From NCBI GenBank assembly GCA_965178125.1, contig OZ237738.1, positions 1,426,001 to 1,490,000 on the forward strand: a DNA stretch of 64,000 nucleotides, written 5' to 3'. The DNA is from Bilabrum cf. latius (taxonomy: Eukaryota > Bigyra: Bicosoecida > Bigyra > Bicosoecida). Both the position numbers and the translations under genes were made by a program. Under the pieces are notes generated by a model. It was not told where the DNA came from and did not search any database. It worked only from the letters and a program-made list of their open reading frames with translations. Below are positions 1-12,045 of the stretch, piece by piece. Position 1 is the stretch's first letter, and each line of letters begins with the position of its first letter.

Positions 1-1752
1 ATTCGTCGATGCCGTCTATTTCCTCGTCTTCGTCGCCTTCGTCCTCATCCTCACCACCATTCATGAGATGATCCCGGCTTCGTTTCTATGCAAGCAAAGA
101 TTGGCGCCTGCCTAGCCTTGAGGCAGAGACGATGCCTCGACTTGGCCGTGTGCCATCACTGCCGGGTCCGATTTGGCGATGGCTGCCCCTATGATCGGAT
201 GGAGAGCTAGGAAGCATCAATGGGACATCAGCATCGTCCATGCTGCCAAGTCCTAGTGCATCCTGGGTGTCCTCCATCACCATGGTGCCTCCTGCGTACA
301 TGTCTGCCTCCCCGCTGACGTCCTACTCGAGGCCCATGCCAGAATCGGCCGCTTCAGCACCATCCTACTGGGAGCCTCTCAGCGATGTTGCCCTACCGCT
401 CTATGGAATAGCCTCATCGTTCGCTCTATCGGCATCGTTCGCGCCGTTCGCGGCTGAGGATGAGCTACTGCTGCACGCGGTGCCAGCTGGACCGGCCTTG
501 CCAGTGGCGGCCTACTGGCTGTCATGCTCTTGTTCGTTGTCATCGCCCGCGGCTTCCAAAGCTTGCGATGAGAGCCCAACATCAGGAATAGCTTGCGTCG
601 GAGCGGTGGCAATGTCGCCGTACGCCTGAGTGGGAGCAGTGGCAACCGGCATGGTCTGAGCCGTCTGGCCTCCAGAGGACGAAGACGTAGATGACCCGCC
701 CCGCGACGACCCCGACGCCACTCCCTCCTGCGCGTCCCAGTGGCGACCACCCGCAGCAGAGGGGTTGTTCTAGCCGTTTCCATCCACGGCACCTGCAGCT
801 ACGTCGGCCGGGAGGACCTGCGTGGCATCATCATCATCGTCGTCTGCGTCTGCGTCCCAGGAGACCTCCCTCACTGCCTCTGCAGCGTCCTGTGCTTGCA
901 CAGCTAGCGCGGCATCGTCTTGGGATCCTTCTGCAGGCCTGCCGTCGGCATTAGCTGCGGCTGCGGCTGAGCTGCTCGACGAGGCGGCACTACTACTGCC
1001 GCTATTGCTCGCTGCCTGCGCATCCACTTGCGAGGCTGGTGCAGACTGGGACGGGAGAGCGTCGAGCGCCTTGGCGACCGCAGAATCGGCTCTCGCGAGC
1101 ATCTGGCTGCCGACTCCGGACGTGTCGGCTGAGCCCGAGCTGGAAGCCTCACTTCTTGGGCTGGATGCAGGCTTGGGCGACTGCGCAGCCGCCGCTGATG
1201 CTGCTGTGGCCGGAACATGCGCGCCCTTCCCTTGATTCTCGCGTGGTGATGGCACCCCTATTGAAGACTGCGGAAGGTCAATAGCACCAATTCCCTTGCT
1301 CTTGGCGTTACTGCCGCCCGCACCTCCACCCACCGCCTCTTGAACTGTCTTTCCTCCTAGCACTGCCATGAGCTCTTCGGTTGAGGCTCCATCCTCATCG
1401 TCCCCAGTGTCGCGCAGCATGTCCTCTTGCTCCACCATGTCATCTTCTTCATCGTCATCATCATCGTCCTCGTCTAGGATACCATCTTGCGTGTTGTGGA
1501 CAGCAACTACTGTTCCTCTTTCCTTATCGGCTCCTTCATGCTGGCCCGCTGACCGCTCCACCTCGTCCCCGCCCTCCATGGGCACCTGGCCCGCTGCTGC
1601 TTCCGGAGTGCCACGGCCCGTTGCTCCCGGTGGCTCATCCCCCGGGTCAGTTTCAGCGTCAGTACTATCTCCATCGTCGTCTCCATCGCCGTCCGCATCA
1701 GTGTCCCCGGACTGCATGGGCGCCTGCTGAGCGGCAGCCGCGCTGCTGCTGC

Positions 1753-1787
<35 letters not shown>

Positions 1788-2509
1788 GTCGCAGGCGCGG
1801 GTTCAGGTGCGCCAGAGAGAGTTAAAGTGCTTTCTTGTGCTTTCCCAGGCCCGGCGCCGTCGGTACTCCCAGACGAGAGCTGGCCGAGTTGCATAGCAAC
1901 GTCGATGGAATCGGTAGCGAGGACCTGCTCCTCTGTCAGCAGCGGCCTCACTTTTTCGCTCTCAGCGGATGCTGCCTCTGAAGAAATCCCATCTGGCAGT
2001 GGGCATCCGTTGAGTACCAGACGGACAACGAGGGTTCCGGCCTGGATCCTGCCATACTGAGGACAAGCTGCACCGGTGGAGCCGCTAGGCACCTCAAGCC
2101 TTCCGCCGCCGGGCGTGGCAACGATCACCCGATTAGTGGCACCTTCCCTAGTTTGAACAAGCATCCCTCCGCCAAATCCAGGAACTGGCGCCAAAACGAA
2201 ATGCTGTGAAGACAAAGACCCATTCGGTAGTCGAATGTTGATGCTCTCGGAGCTTGAGCCGTGCAGCCATGGGGTCACCTGTGTCTCAGATTCTGTTAGA
2301 GCTGTAGCACTCTATCGTTCGAATATGTACTTGCACCCTGAACGCAGTGGAATGCTAGGAATAACACTATCAGAGGATCCGCTGCCGCGAAGCAAACGAA
2401 TGTGACCGATTACAGCACTAGCCTTCGCTGGATCAGACCGTGCAGGAAGTGACGGCTGCGTTTCCATATCATCTAATAAGAAATCGTCGTCAACTGCCTG
2501 AGTAGCCAT
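1..2509 (-). CDS. MDC1-like FHA-domain protein, C-terminus outside window
   Basis: Read from the ATG at 2507-2509 through seven in-frame TAG codons (2312, 770, 512, 401, 365, 323, 86) to the window edge, with no TAA or TGA. The N-terminus begins MATQAVDDD and has a second TQ about 15 residues on. An FHA-like fold follows, roughly residues 30-160, with the diagnostic stretch INIRLPNGSLSSQHFVL (compare the LP..S.S.QH motif of MDC1-type FHA domains). After that comes a long acidic, Ser/Ala-rich low-complexity region with scattered TQ sites (TQVL, TQAY, TQAI, TQDG, TQDA). Human MDC1 also starts with a TQ-acidic segment followed by FHA, and its TQ sites are ATM targets that recruit partners. A DNA-damage scaffold role is therefore inferred. 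BRCT repeats, if any, lie beyond the window. It shares a 110 bp divergent promoter with CPSF100. Confidence 0.7.
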
Positions 2510-2619
2510 ATTTTGAGTTGTAAGCTACAGGTGAGCATTTCGATCCGCAAGTGAGTCCCAAACAGCACGTTATATTTGAATAGCTGCAACTGGCGGCGAT
2601 TTAGCAGTATACAGCGGCC
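2510..2619. promoter_or_regulatory. divergent promoter, MDC1-like / CPSF100
   Basis: This is the only sequence between the two opposed start codons, so it must hold both promoters and 5' leaders. GCACGTTAT lies at 2565-2573; the same nonamer occurs in the HemB/ferlin divergent promoter. Confidence 0.5.
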
Positions 2620-5600
2620 ATGGCAACTTAGTCGTCCACAATGCATGGTATACGGGTTCTATAGCTAGCCAGTGCGGGGGAAAGCGCGTTTTGCTGCGCT
2701 CTACAGGTCCGTAGCTAGCATTTACTCCTAGATTGCGGGTGGTCCGAGGGTCTTGCGCATGTGTCTCGCCCAAAGTTTAATCTGTGGGTGTTTCTCAATG
2801 CTGAAAGAAACATACTCGCGGTCTTCAGTTTGCCGTTTAACTTGACTGCGAGTTTAAATCGCTCAAAACTCCTCACCGCAGACTACCAAGTGCTCCAGAG
2901 GCTGTGTTGGTGTCCCATGGGACTTTGGATCATGTCGGAGCTCTGCCAGAGTTTGTGAAGAGAAATAATGGGAAGTACATGGTCCTGATGACGCGCCCAG
3001 TGCACAAGCAAGCACGTGTGAGTTGTTGCAGCGGGTTGCGTACTGCAAACTAGATCGATTCCGTGATTTTGGATGGCTGGTTCTCCCGCCCATAGTCTGC
3101 ATTCCTCCGCAGCTGGCTTTATACGAGCTCGCGCTTTCTCATCGTTCCGTTGGAAGCCCCAGCAACGTGTCTCTGGAGGACGTCGACCGCTGCCTGCGCA
3201 CCACGGCCCAGGGCGGCCCCGTGCGGCTGCTGTCGGTCGGCGAGGAGGTCCGGTGCGGGGCATCCACGCTAGTGCCGCACAGGGCCGGACGCACGTTGGG
3301 CGGGTGCGTGTGGCGGATCACCGCCGGGGAGCACACGGTGGTGTACGCCCCGGACTTCAGTCCCAGGAACGAGTCGGCCGTGGACCGCTGCGTCCTGCCC
3401 TCCGAGGGGGCCGGGGGGCTCTTCGGGAGGGCCGCACTCGTCATCACTGCGGCCTTCCCCAGGTGCAGCGATGCGGTGGCTGCCATACAGCAAGCAAGCG
3501 GCACTGGGGGCGACTAGAAGCAACAGGCGACAGGGGCGGGCTCTCAGGACAACTCGTCCGCATCCACGGGACCAGGCGAAGTAGACAGGGAAGACACGAA
3601 ACCGCCGACCCTGCCCCGCCCATCCAGCACCAGCACCAGCACCAGCACTAGCACTACCTTCAATCGCAGTCGTCACACCCCACCATCAGCCTACGTGCCC
3701 TCTCTAGTCCGCGACAGCGACCTGGCCTCCAGCGTGAGGCGGGTCCTGCGGCGGGGCGGAGACGCCCTCGTGCCCCTGGAGACCGCCTCCCGTGGGGTGG
3801 AGGTGCTTCGGAGGCTGCACGAGGACTGGGACGGGCGCTACAGCCTGGTGGCCCTCGGCAGGCTCAGCAAGCATGCCACGAGGTACGCTGCGCTGCACCT
3901 TGAGTGCGCCGCGCGCGACCTGGCCAACCAGTTCAACGAGACGAGGAAGAACCCCTTCGCCCTGCCACAGGTGAGGCACGTGGCCTCCGTGGAGGAGCTC
4001 AAGAACGTTCCTCGGCCCATGGCCATCGTGGCATCGTGGCCCAGCTTGGACAGGGGATCGGCCCACCGGCTGCTGCCCGCCATCCTGCCCAACCAAGCCA
4101 GCTGCATCTTCCTCACCGAGCCGCCCAGGCCGGGCACGACCGCGGCGGTGCTGGCGACGCTGCCCCGCCCCGCCGAACTGGTCATGCTGCGGCGGTTCAG
4201 GAGGCGGCGCACGGCCAGGGAACAAGAGGAGCACAGGGCGGAGATGGCCAGGGCCAGGGCGGCGAGGGAGGCGGCGGCCACGCGAGAGGCCGCGGAGCGG
4301 GCGCTGCAGAGCTCGTTGAATGCGGCAGACGCAGAGGGCGACACTGGTGACGGTCAGACCGACAAGGGGGCGCGGGAGGGTGCCAGCGGTGGGGTAGGGA
4401 ACAGCGGCAGCGGTGCCGCGGCGGGTTCGACTGGAGCTCCAAGTCGGGGGCCGGGCAGGTACCAGCGCGCGCGCCTGCGACTCTGCGTGCGGTATGGGGT
4501 GCTTCCCCACGATGACAAGGCTCCCAGGGCGGAGGACGGGGACGACTACGGGATCCCTGCGGATGTTTCCTGGTTTGAGGGGCTGCCCAAGGGGGAAGAG
4601 GTCACGGGGAGGTCGGGGGCGGAGGCAGTGGTGGCGCAGGACATGTCGGACAAGACGGCAGCCGACGAGGCCGCGCTGGCGCTGAGATCGGAGGCGGCTG
4701 GCGGGGCCGAGAGCGGGGCGGCCGACCGGCTGGATCGGGCGACGGAGGCTGCTGCGGGGGAGATCGCCGGGGACAAGGTGGGCGGGGGCGCCTCGGGCCA
4801 GGGAACAAGCGGGGGGAGAGCCGGCGACGACGACGGCACAGTAGTGGACCTGTCGCCCATGCGGGTGGTGGCCCGATGCGACGTTGCCCTGGTGGAGCTC
4901 TCGGGGCGCGCGGACGCATCCTCCATCGCGGCGATCCTGGAGAACACGCAGGCACAGCGGGTGGCGTTTGTGGGTGGTGCCCGCAGGTCTGCGGAAGCCG
5001 CCATCCAGCAAATGTCCACCTCGGGTGCCGCCAGGCTGCAAGCGGCCAGGTGGCTGGCAGCGGGGGAGTCCATCCAGTGCGCCGCCCCCCAGCTGCGCAT
5101 CGAGGCGCACATCCACCCGAGCCTGCAGAGGCCGGATACCGCCAGCAGGTCCGGCGGGATCGGGCTGATGCCCGTTGAAGCTGACCTCCTGGTTGACGTG
5201 GGCCAGCGGTCGGCGGGACCCGGGGCGAAGCGCAAGCGGGAGGTGCACCTGGTACCGTCCACGCGTCCCACGTCGGGCAGGGTGCCCGTTCTGCTGGGCT
5301 CCAGGGCGCCCACGGTGGCCACCGTCGGGCGCAAGCTCGACAGGGCGGGTTTGGTGGCGCGGCTCGTCGACGGGGCCATACACGTTTGGGCCCAGGAGAG
5401 CAGCGGCTCGGCTAGCAAGGCCGGAAGTGTAATGGGTACCGATGTGACGAGTGGTCCTCCACTCGCGGTGGTCCGCGTTGTTCCCTAGAGGGAGGTGGGG
5501 CGCGCCCGTAAGCGGATCAGGTCCGAAGCGCGAGCCGCCCGGGAGGCCCTGGAGCTAGCAGCCGCAGAGGACGCGGCTGACGCGCAGGAGGCCATGGTGG

Positions 5601-5941
5601 ACGAGGGAGGCAGCAGCGAGGACGGAACAGGAGCGGGTAGTAAAACTGGCGCGAGAGCCAGGCACCGCCCGGAGGCGGTCGAAGCTTAGGACAAGCTGGC
5701 TAGAGCCGCTGGTGCCATATCGCGCGAGCCGTGGCTGGCGACTCCCGCTGCCCTGGCTGAGGGAGAGCACGATACCCTGGTGCTGATGGGGGACGCCCCG
5801 CCCGTGCCCCGCTCCGATGCCGCTCTGGTGGAAGGCTCCACTGCGGCGGGTGAGTTCAGCGTGGTGATGGCAGAGGGCAGGCCGGGGCCCGTGCTGGACC
5901 AGGTGCGGAGGGTGCTGGCGGGCATGTTCGTGCAGGGGTGA
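2620..5941 (+). CDS. CPSF2: CPSF100 / CPSF2, cleavage and polyadenylation factor subunit
   Basis: Exons 2620-2783, 2882-3017 and 3113-5941 give 1,042 residues. Introns are GTGGGT...CCGCAG (98 nt) and GTGAGT...CCGCAG (95 nt). The joined N-terminus matches the CPSF100 metallo-beta-lactamase fold: LLLDCGW, then AVLVSHGTLDHVGALP. The spacing between them equals that of human CPSF2. LEDVDRCL, HRAGRTLGG and VYAPDF follow, then the beta-CASP region and, after an Ala/Gly-rich insert, the C-terminal part (VVARCDVALVELSGRAD). Six in-frame TAGs (2629, 2662, 2716, 3515, 5486, 5687) must be sense. CPSF100 is the non-catalytic partner of CPSF73 in pre-mRNA 3' processing. Here H, D and H of HxHxDH survive (HGTLDH) but the third ligand is Thr and the AGH histidine is Arg, so it is probably also inactive. 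It ends in TGA at 5939-5941. Confidence 0.9.
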
Positions 5942-6049
5942 GGAGGGTGCTGGCGGGCATGTTCGTGCAGGGGTGAGGAGGGTGCTGGCGGGCATGTTCG
6001 TGCAGGGGTGAGGAGGGTGCTGGCGGGCATGTTCGTGCAGGGGTGAGGA
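5912..6049. repeat. 35-bp minisatellite, four copies, over the CPSF2 stop codon
   Basis: A 35-bp unit beginning GTGCTGGCGGGCATG is repeated at 5912, 5947, 5982 and 6017 with essentially no divergence. The first copy encodes the last residues of CPSF2 and its TGA. The others lie in the 3' flank, each repeating the codons and stop in shifted frames. The rest of the CPSF2-primase convergent gap (to 6264) shows nothing recognisable beyond an AT-rich patch near 6130-6150. Confidence 0.9.
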
Positions 6050-6264
6050 GCGAGGGGCGCGGCTGTCCGGCTGCATTCAGTACGCGTGCACGTATATCTG
6101 AGTCGGTAGTGAAGCACGTATCCGGTTACCGGTATATATGTATATATCACTCACACATTCGGGCCCCGCGCCCCAGGCTAGCAGCGCTCCGTGCAACCCA
6201 CGAGAGGGGCCGCCAGTCCGGCTCGCTCCCAATCCACGTGCAGGCACACATGCGCTGGCCACCA

Positions 6265-8077
6265 TCACCAAGCCCCCAACGCCGCCGCCTTTGAGTCCGC
6301 CATTCGCTTCATGGCCGCCTTCGCGGACCGCTCCATGGGCCGCAGGAAGGTCCTCTCGAAACCGTCAAGGAATGGCTGCAGGGCTGTACCCTTGCCGCCC
6401 GTGGCGGCCGCGGCGGCAGCCTTGGAGGAAGAGGAGCTGGCGGCACCTGACGAAGAGGAGGAGGCTGCGGCCCCGCTGGCCTTCTCCCCCGCCGCTGCGG
6501 CCTCCTGACAGAGCTCAGCAATGGTGGGCACGTCGAAAGGGTCAAAGTCGTCGCACTTGGATGGCTCGATGGGCACGCAGACCCGCCCCGTCTTGGGGTG
6601 TACCACGAAGGGCGACTTGAGGAGATGGTTCATGTGCGTGGACACGTTGACGTCCAGTCGGGGGAAGGTCAGCAAGAAGACCAGACGGGGGACGGACTTC
6701 TGGAGGTCCTGCACCTTGCCGGCATACCTCCTCGCGTCACTGGGAGTCTTTGTGAGCGCCTTGATGGCATTCGACACTCCCTGCTTTAGGATGTCCCAGC
6801 GCCTTGCAGGGGTGATCTTGGAGCCGGCTTTCTGCCATGCCTCCCGAATGGCCTTCTTGAGCTCCACCCCGGGCACCTCCAGGTCGGGCAGCATGGCTAG
6901 GATCTTCTCCCTGAGCTCCTTGCTCTCGTCCGACAGGTATCCCTGGCCGCCCTTTGAGGCCCCCGGTGCGATCTTCTCCACGAACATCTGCTCGAGGTCC
7001 TCCAGGGCGCGCTGCATGGCGGGGTGCAGCGGCCAGGTCAGGTGGCAGGAGCCCAGGGGGTTCTCCTTCGTGCCCGCCGTGACGGCGCTGAAGTAGTTCA
7101 CCACGGCCGTCCTGCCCTCGTCCGACAGCGCCCTCGCTGCCTTGTCGCACACCCAGCAATGGATACCACGCCGCCCTGAATACACCCAGAAGATCTGCCT
7201 GAATCCGAAGTCCTCCCTCAGGCCCCTGTCCACCACCTTGAGCGCAACGGTCATGAATGGCCAGCACCGAGGGCAGATCTTGGCCCCCGAGCAGCAGGTC
7301 CTGATGTCGTCGTAGTCCGTGAGATCCACGTCGAAGACCAGCTCGCGCTCCACGGGGAAGAACGCCTCCTTCTTCACGCTCTCGTGCCGAGAGGGCGCCA
7401 TGGAGAAGACGGCCCCAATGTCGATCTTCTTTGGGTTCTTGGCCTGGATCTGGCGCTTCATGTCGGCCTCGTCCTTGAAGCTCAGGTAGCGGATGTACAC
7501 CTCATCCTCCATCGTGTCTCCCACCGTGAAGGAAATCTCACGCCTGGACATGTATGCTTTCTGCACCGCGGGGTCTTCTGAGTGCGGGTCTGCGGACAAC
7601 GCAAGAGTGCGAGCGAAAGAGTGTGCAGAAGGTGAGGCGACCAAGTCACAGGTTGCGAGACAGCACGCAGCGGCAAAGCGGGTCTCACCCTGGCAGTACG
7701 AAAGCCATCGAAACATATGACGATACGGAAACACTTTCTGGTAGTATATTCTGAGCAGAGCCGGGTTGTAGGTACCGACAAGAGCTGCTGCTTTCTCCGC
7801 CCTGGTGAGCTCGCGCTCTTCCGTAGCTCCATATGCCTTGGCCGGGGTTCCGACCGATGAGCCAGCACCAGATGATGCTGGGACTGTGCTCGAGTCGGGC
7901 GCCTTTCTCTTTCGACCTGCGAAACAGACAGCCCAGAACGACCATTGCAAGATTCAAAACAGCGAATCAACCATAATCACGGGATCACCGAGAAAAATCT
8001 CCGCAGTTCCTTGTATATGAAAACATACCTGCTAGTGGAAGCGATGGGGAGGTCACTGGATCCTACAGGGCTTGCAT
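6265..8077 (-). CDS. PRIM1: DNA primase small catalytic subunit (p48/PriS)
   Basis: Exons on the minus strand are 8077-8029, 7916-7689 and 7589-6265 (533 residues, TGA). Introns are GTATGT...TCGCAG (112 nt) and GTGAGA...CCGCAG (99 nt). The second intron removes an in-frame, stop-free stretch that would otherwise interrupt the family match between YCQ and DPHSED. Family marks are IYYQKVFPYRHMFRWL, EVYIRYLSF, NPKKIDIGAVF and the catalytic aspartates in LVFDVDLTDYDD (about residue 177). The zinc region CCSGAKICPRCW, WVYSGRRGIHCWV and LDVNVSTHMNHLLKSPF follow. It makes RNA primers with the large primase subunit and Pol alpha. The 16-residue first exon (with one TAG at 8063) ahead of GRKRK is inferred from splice phase and is the least certain part. 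It is divergent from Lon. Confidence 0.93.
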
Positions 8078-8199
8078 CCTTGGGTAGAGTTGCTCTTGGG
8101 ATTCTTTTTGAATTGAATCTGGTATTAGTGTGCGGGGACTGGAATAGCACGTCACAACTCCAGAATGCCACGTCGGCCGAAAGCACAGTCTTTGTGACT
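8078..8199. promoter_or_regulatory. divergent promoter, primase / Lon
   Basis: This 122 bp separates the two inferred start codons. It contains GCACGTCAC at 8147-8155 and a second ACGT core near 8170, similar to other divergent promoters in the window. Confidence 0.45.
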
Positions 8200-11100
8200 A
8201 TGCTGCGCAATGCTCGGCATCTTAAACGAAGCACCATTAAAATTCTTGGGCTGTAGCACCAGCTACGCCAGTCATTGGGCGGAGGTACCTTGATTTGGCA
8301 GCCACAAGTACGATAGTTCTGGTGGCGATCAGATGGCGGCAACGATGGGAAGAACGGGGATGGAAAGAATGCTTCTAAGGAGGAATCAACGCAATCAAAT
8401 GATACCGTGAGCTGTTCTGCTTTAGGGCGCCGCTCAAACTTGCGTGCGATCGCAACCGCTTCCTTTGCAGCCGTTGCCACGTCCTTGACTATTCGGTTGG
8501 TCGGGCATGGGAAGTAGGATGGTCGGGTGAATAGTGCTGGCAACACAGACAAATATTTCTATCTCTTGTGACTTGACTACTCGCAGAAGCCAAGCACGAA
8601 GCCGAGCAGTGCCACGTCTATCCCACAAGCAAAGCCAGCAGATGCTTCGCCACGCTTTCCGCGAGGCTCTGGTCTGCGAGCAGCCGCGGCGCCAGGCCCA
8701 GAATCACCAGATAGTTCCAATAACTCCAGTAATTCCAGCGAATAGTCGTCGAGTGGCTCAGGAAACGATAGCGACGGCGGGGGCTCGGGCGGGAGCTCGA
8801 GCGGCTCTGGCGCCGTGGCCCGCAAGGGCATCGGCGAGCAGGCCCCCAAGCCCCCCCAGGTTCTGGCCCTGCCGCTGCGACGCCCATGCATGCCCTGGTT
8901 CCTTTCATAGATGTACACGTCTGATCCCAGGCTGGTCCAGGCGCTCACCGCCACCAAGGCCTCCCAGGTCCCGTACGTCGGACTGTTCATGGAGAAGCCA
9001 GGCGTGCCCGGGGCCGGTCCCGGGGACGAGGGGGGCGACACTGGCGAGATCTCCACGCAGGCGTTGCCCCTGAATCGACTGCACGACGTGGGCACGCTTG
9101 GCTCCCTGCAGACCCTGCAGTCCACTCCTGACGGGGGCGTGGTGGCTTGGTTCCTCGCCCACAGGCGCATCCGGGTGCTGGACGCGGTGCGGGAGGACAA
9201 GCTGCCTCCTCTCGTGAACGTGCACCACGTGCAGCAGAGGATGGCCGAGGCGCAGGACGTGAAGGTGAAGGCCCTGTCGAACGAGATCGTGTCCACCATC
9301 CGCAGCGTGGTCAGGCTCAACCCCATGTTCAAGGAGCAGATGCAGTACATCACCCACAGGGTGGAGATACACGACCCGTACAGGCTGGCGGACTTTGCCA
9401 CCAGCACGACGAGCGCCGACCCCGAGGACGTGCAGCGCGTGCTGGAGACGGAGTCCCTGGAGGAGAGGCTGCACCTTGCCCTGCAGCTGCTGCGCAAGGA
9501 GGAAGAGCTCTCGAGGGTGCAGCAGCAGATCGCGTCCAAGGTGGACGAGACCATGAAGGAGCAGCAGCGCAAGTACTTCCTCAACGAGCAGCTCAAGACG
9601 ATCAAGCGCGAGCTGGGCATGGAGAAGGACGACAAGGACGCTTTGGTGCAGAAGTTCAAGGAGAAAGCAGAGGAGGTCGACATGCCCGCGACCGCCAGAG
9701 AGGTCTTTGACGAGGAGATCGACAAGCTGGCGGTGCTCGAGAGGAACTCGTCCGAGTTCAACGTGACCAGGTCATACCTCGAGTGGCTGACCTCCATCCC
9801 GTGGGGTGTCTACTCCGAGGACAACTTCGACATCGAGAGGGCGAGGGGCGTCCTGGACGACGACCACTTCGGGATGAAGGACGTCAAGGAGAGGATCCTG
9901 GAGTTTATCGCAGTGGGCAAGCTCAGGGGCTCCGTGCAGGGAAAGATCATGACGCTGGCGGGGCCTCCCGGGGTAGGCAAGACATCGATCGGGCAGAGCG
10001 TGGCGAAAGCCCTCGGCAGGGAGTTCTACAGGTTCAGCGTGGGCGGGCTCACGGACGTGGCGGAGATCAAGGGGCACAGGAGGACGTACGTGGGCGCCAT
10101 GCCGGGCAAGCTGATCCAGACCCTCAAGGCCACCAAGGTGAGCAACCCGCTGGTGCTCATCGACGAAGTGGACAAAGTGGGGCAGGCGGGGTACAGGGGC
10201 GACCCGTCAAGCGCTCTGCTGGAGCTGCTGGACCCGAGCCAGAACTCCACATTCATGGACCACTACCTGGACACGCCCGTGGATGCCTCCAAGGTGCTCT
10301 TCCTGTGCACCGCCAACGTCCTGGACACCATCCCGGGTCCCTTGCGGGACCGGATGGAGATCATCAATCTGAGTGGGTACGACGGCAACGAGAAGGTGGA
10401 GATCGCCAGGAGGTATCTGGAGCCCAAGACCCGCAGGGAGACGGGGCTTGAGGTCGGCGGGGAGGGCGTGCCGGACTCGCTCTTGCTGGACGAGAGCGCC
10501 ATCCGGTCACTCATCCGGTGGTACTGCCGCGAGTCCGGAGTGCGGAACCTGGAGAAGCACGTGGAGAAGGTGTACCGCAAGGCGGCTCTCAAGCTGGTGC
10601 AGGCGAGGGAGAAGGGGCTCAGGGAGCTGGGATGGTCTCAAGAGAGGATCACCAAGGTGGAGCAGGCAGCGCACAAGCGGGCAGAGGCCAAGGATGCCGC
10701 CAGGAAGAAGAAGGAAGACGAGGAGAAGAAGGCGAACGTGGTGGTGAGTGGGACATAGGGGCACGGGGACGGGAGCAGTGGCAGCGCTGAATCTGAATCT
10801 TCCTCCAAGGCTAGCGAATCTGTGGCTGCGGCTGCTACTGCTCCTGCTGCTGCTGAATCAGGAGACGAGGCGCAGCAGCAGTAGCCTGAAACCGAGGAGG
10901 AGGCGGCTGAGAGCGCCGACTCCAGCGTGGTTGACGCGGTGGGAGTTGCTAAGGACATCGAGGAGGAGGTAGTGGAGGCTGGGGAACAGCAGGGAAAGAG
11001 CGAGTAGGAGTAGGGGTAGGAGGATGCCCTCGTGTTCCCCGAGCACATCCCTGGCGTGCACGACAAGGATTGGACCATCACGAGCGATAACTTGGAGGAC

Positions 11101-12045
11101 TACGTGGGCAAGCGGGTCTTCACCTCGGACAGGATGTACCAGCAGCCGCCTCCCGGCGTGGTGATGGGCCTGGCCTACACGAGCATGGGCGGCGCGGCCC
11201 TGTACGTCGAGGTAACAACCACCTCGGAGCAGTGGGAGGGTCCCAAGGACGGCAAGGGCAAGGGCGAGGGCAAGGAGGGCGAGGGTGAGGGCAAGGACAA
11301 GGGTGAGGAGTCGGGCGGTGGAGGCGGCGGGAGGGCTGCACTGATGGTGACCGGCAAGATGGGGGATGTCATGCAGGAGTCTAGCAAGATCGCGCACACG
11401 TTTGCCCGGCGGTTCATCCGGCGGTACAAGGGCATCAAGGTCGCTGGGGAGGCTGGCTTCGACCATGAGGGCAACCCCCTGCCGACCAAGGGGGGGGTTG
11501 CTCCCTCGGATGCTGCGATCGAGGAGGAAAGGGAGTCTAGGCTGGGCGCTCTGGAGCGGTTCCAGCTGCACATGCACGTGCCCGAGGGAGCGACCCCCAA
11601 GGATGGCCCCAGCGCGGGGTGCACCATGGTCACGGCCCTGCTGTCGCTGTCCACCGGGGTGCCCGTGAGGTCTGACGTGGCCATGACGGGCGAGGTGACC
11701 CTCACTGGGAAGGTGCTTCCTGTGGGGGGCATCAGAGAGAAGAGCATGGCGGCCAAGAGGGCGGGGGTCACCTGCCTTGTGCTGCCAGAGGGGAACAGGA
11801 AGGACGTGGAGGAGCTGCCCGAGCACCTGACAGAGGGCATGCAGTTCCACTTCGCCAGCGAGTACAAGGACGTGTACGAGGTGGCCTTCGATCACGCGGA
11901 GCAGAGGCGCAGGGAGGCGGAGGGCAGGACGGACGAGGAGGCCGTGGGAGGGGGAGGGGCCAAGGGGACGGACGGGCCGGAGCGGTGGGCGGCGGGGTGG
12001 TCTGGTGGTGGATCGAGGCTGCATGAGGAGAGCAGGCTGATCTGA
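8200..12045 (+). CDS. LONP1: mitochondrial Lon protease
   Basis: Exons 8200-8406 and 8587-12045 (intron GTGAGC...TCGCAG, 180 nt) give 1,221 residues ending in TGA. Exon 1 starts MLRNARHLKRSTIKILGL, an Arg/Lys-rich amphipathic mitochondrial presequence. The LON N-domain (PYVGLFMEKPG), AAA+ module (Walker A GPPGVGKTS near residue 528, Walker B VLIDEVDK) and protease domain follow. The catalytic Ser is in PKDGPSAG (residue 1078) and the Lys in TLTGKVLPVGG (1111). A charged Gly/Glu/Lys insert in the protease domain sits where mitochondrial LONP1 also has one. Nine in-frame TAGs (8254, 8314, 8743, 8908, 10756, 10882, 11005, 11011, 11017) fall in linkers; one directly extends a CAG-CAG-CAG run. Starting at the ATG at 8911 would discard part of the N-domain. 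Confidence 0.93.

Noticed and set aside
3704-5383. Minus-strand open frame opposite CPSF100
   Set aside because: Same antisense-shadow effect; Pro/Arg/Gly-rich, no homology.
5912-6049. CRISPR array
   Set aside because: The units are contiguous with no spacers; it is a minisatellite in a eukaryotic genome.
7977-8552. Minus-strand open frame covering the primase/Lon divergent region
   Set aside because: It overlaps the Lon presequence exon and the primase first exon in another frame, and has no family signature.
8911-8913. ATG at 8911 as Lon start
   Set aside because: It is preceded in frame by LPLRRPCMPWFLS-UAG, part of the LON N-domain, and by a spliced presequence exon.
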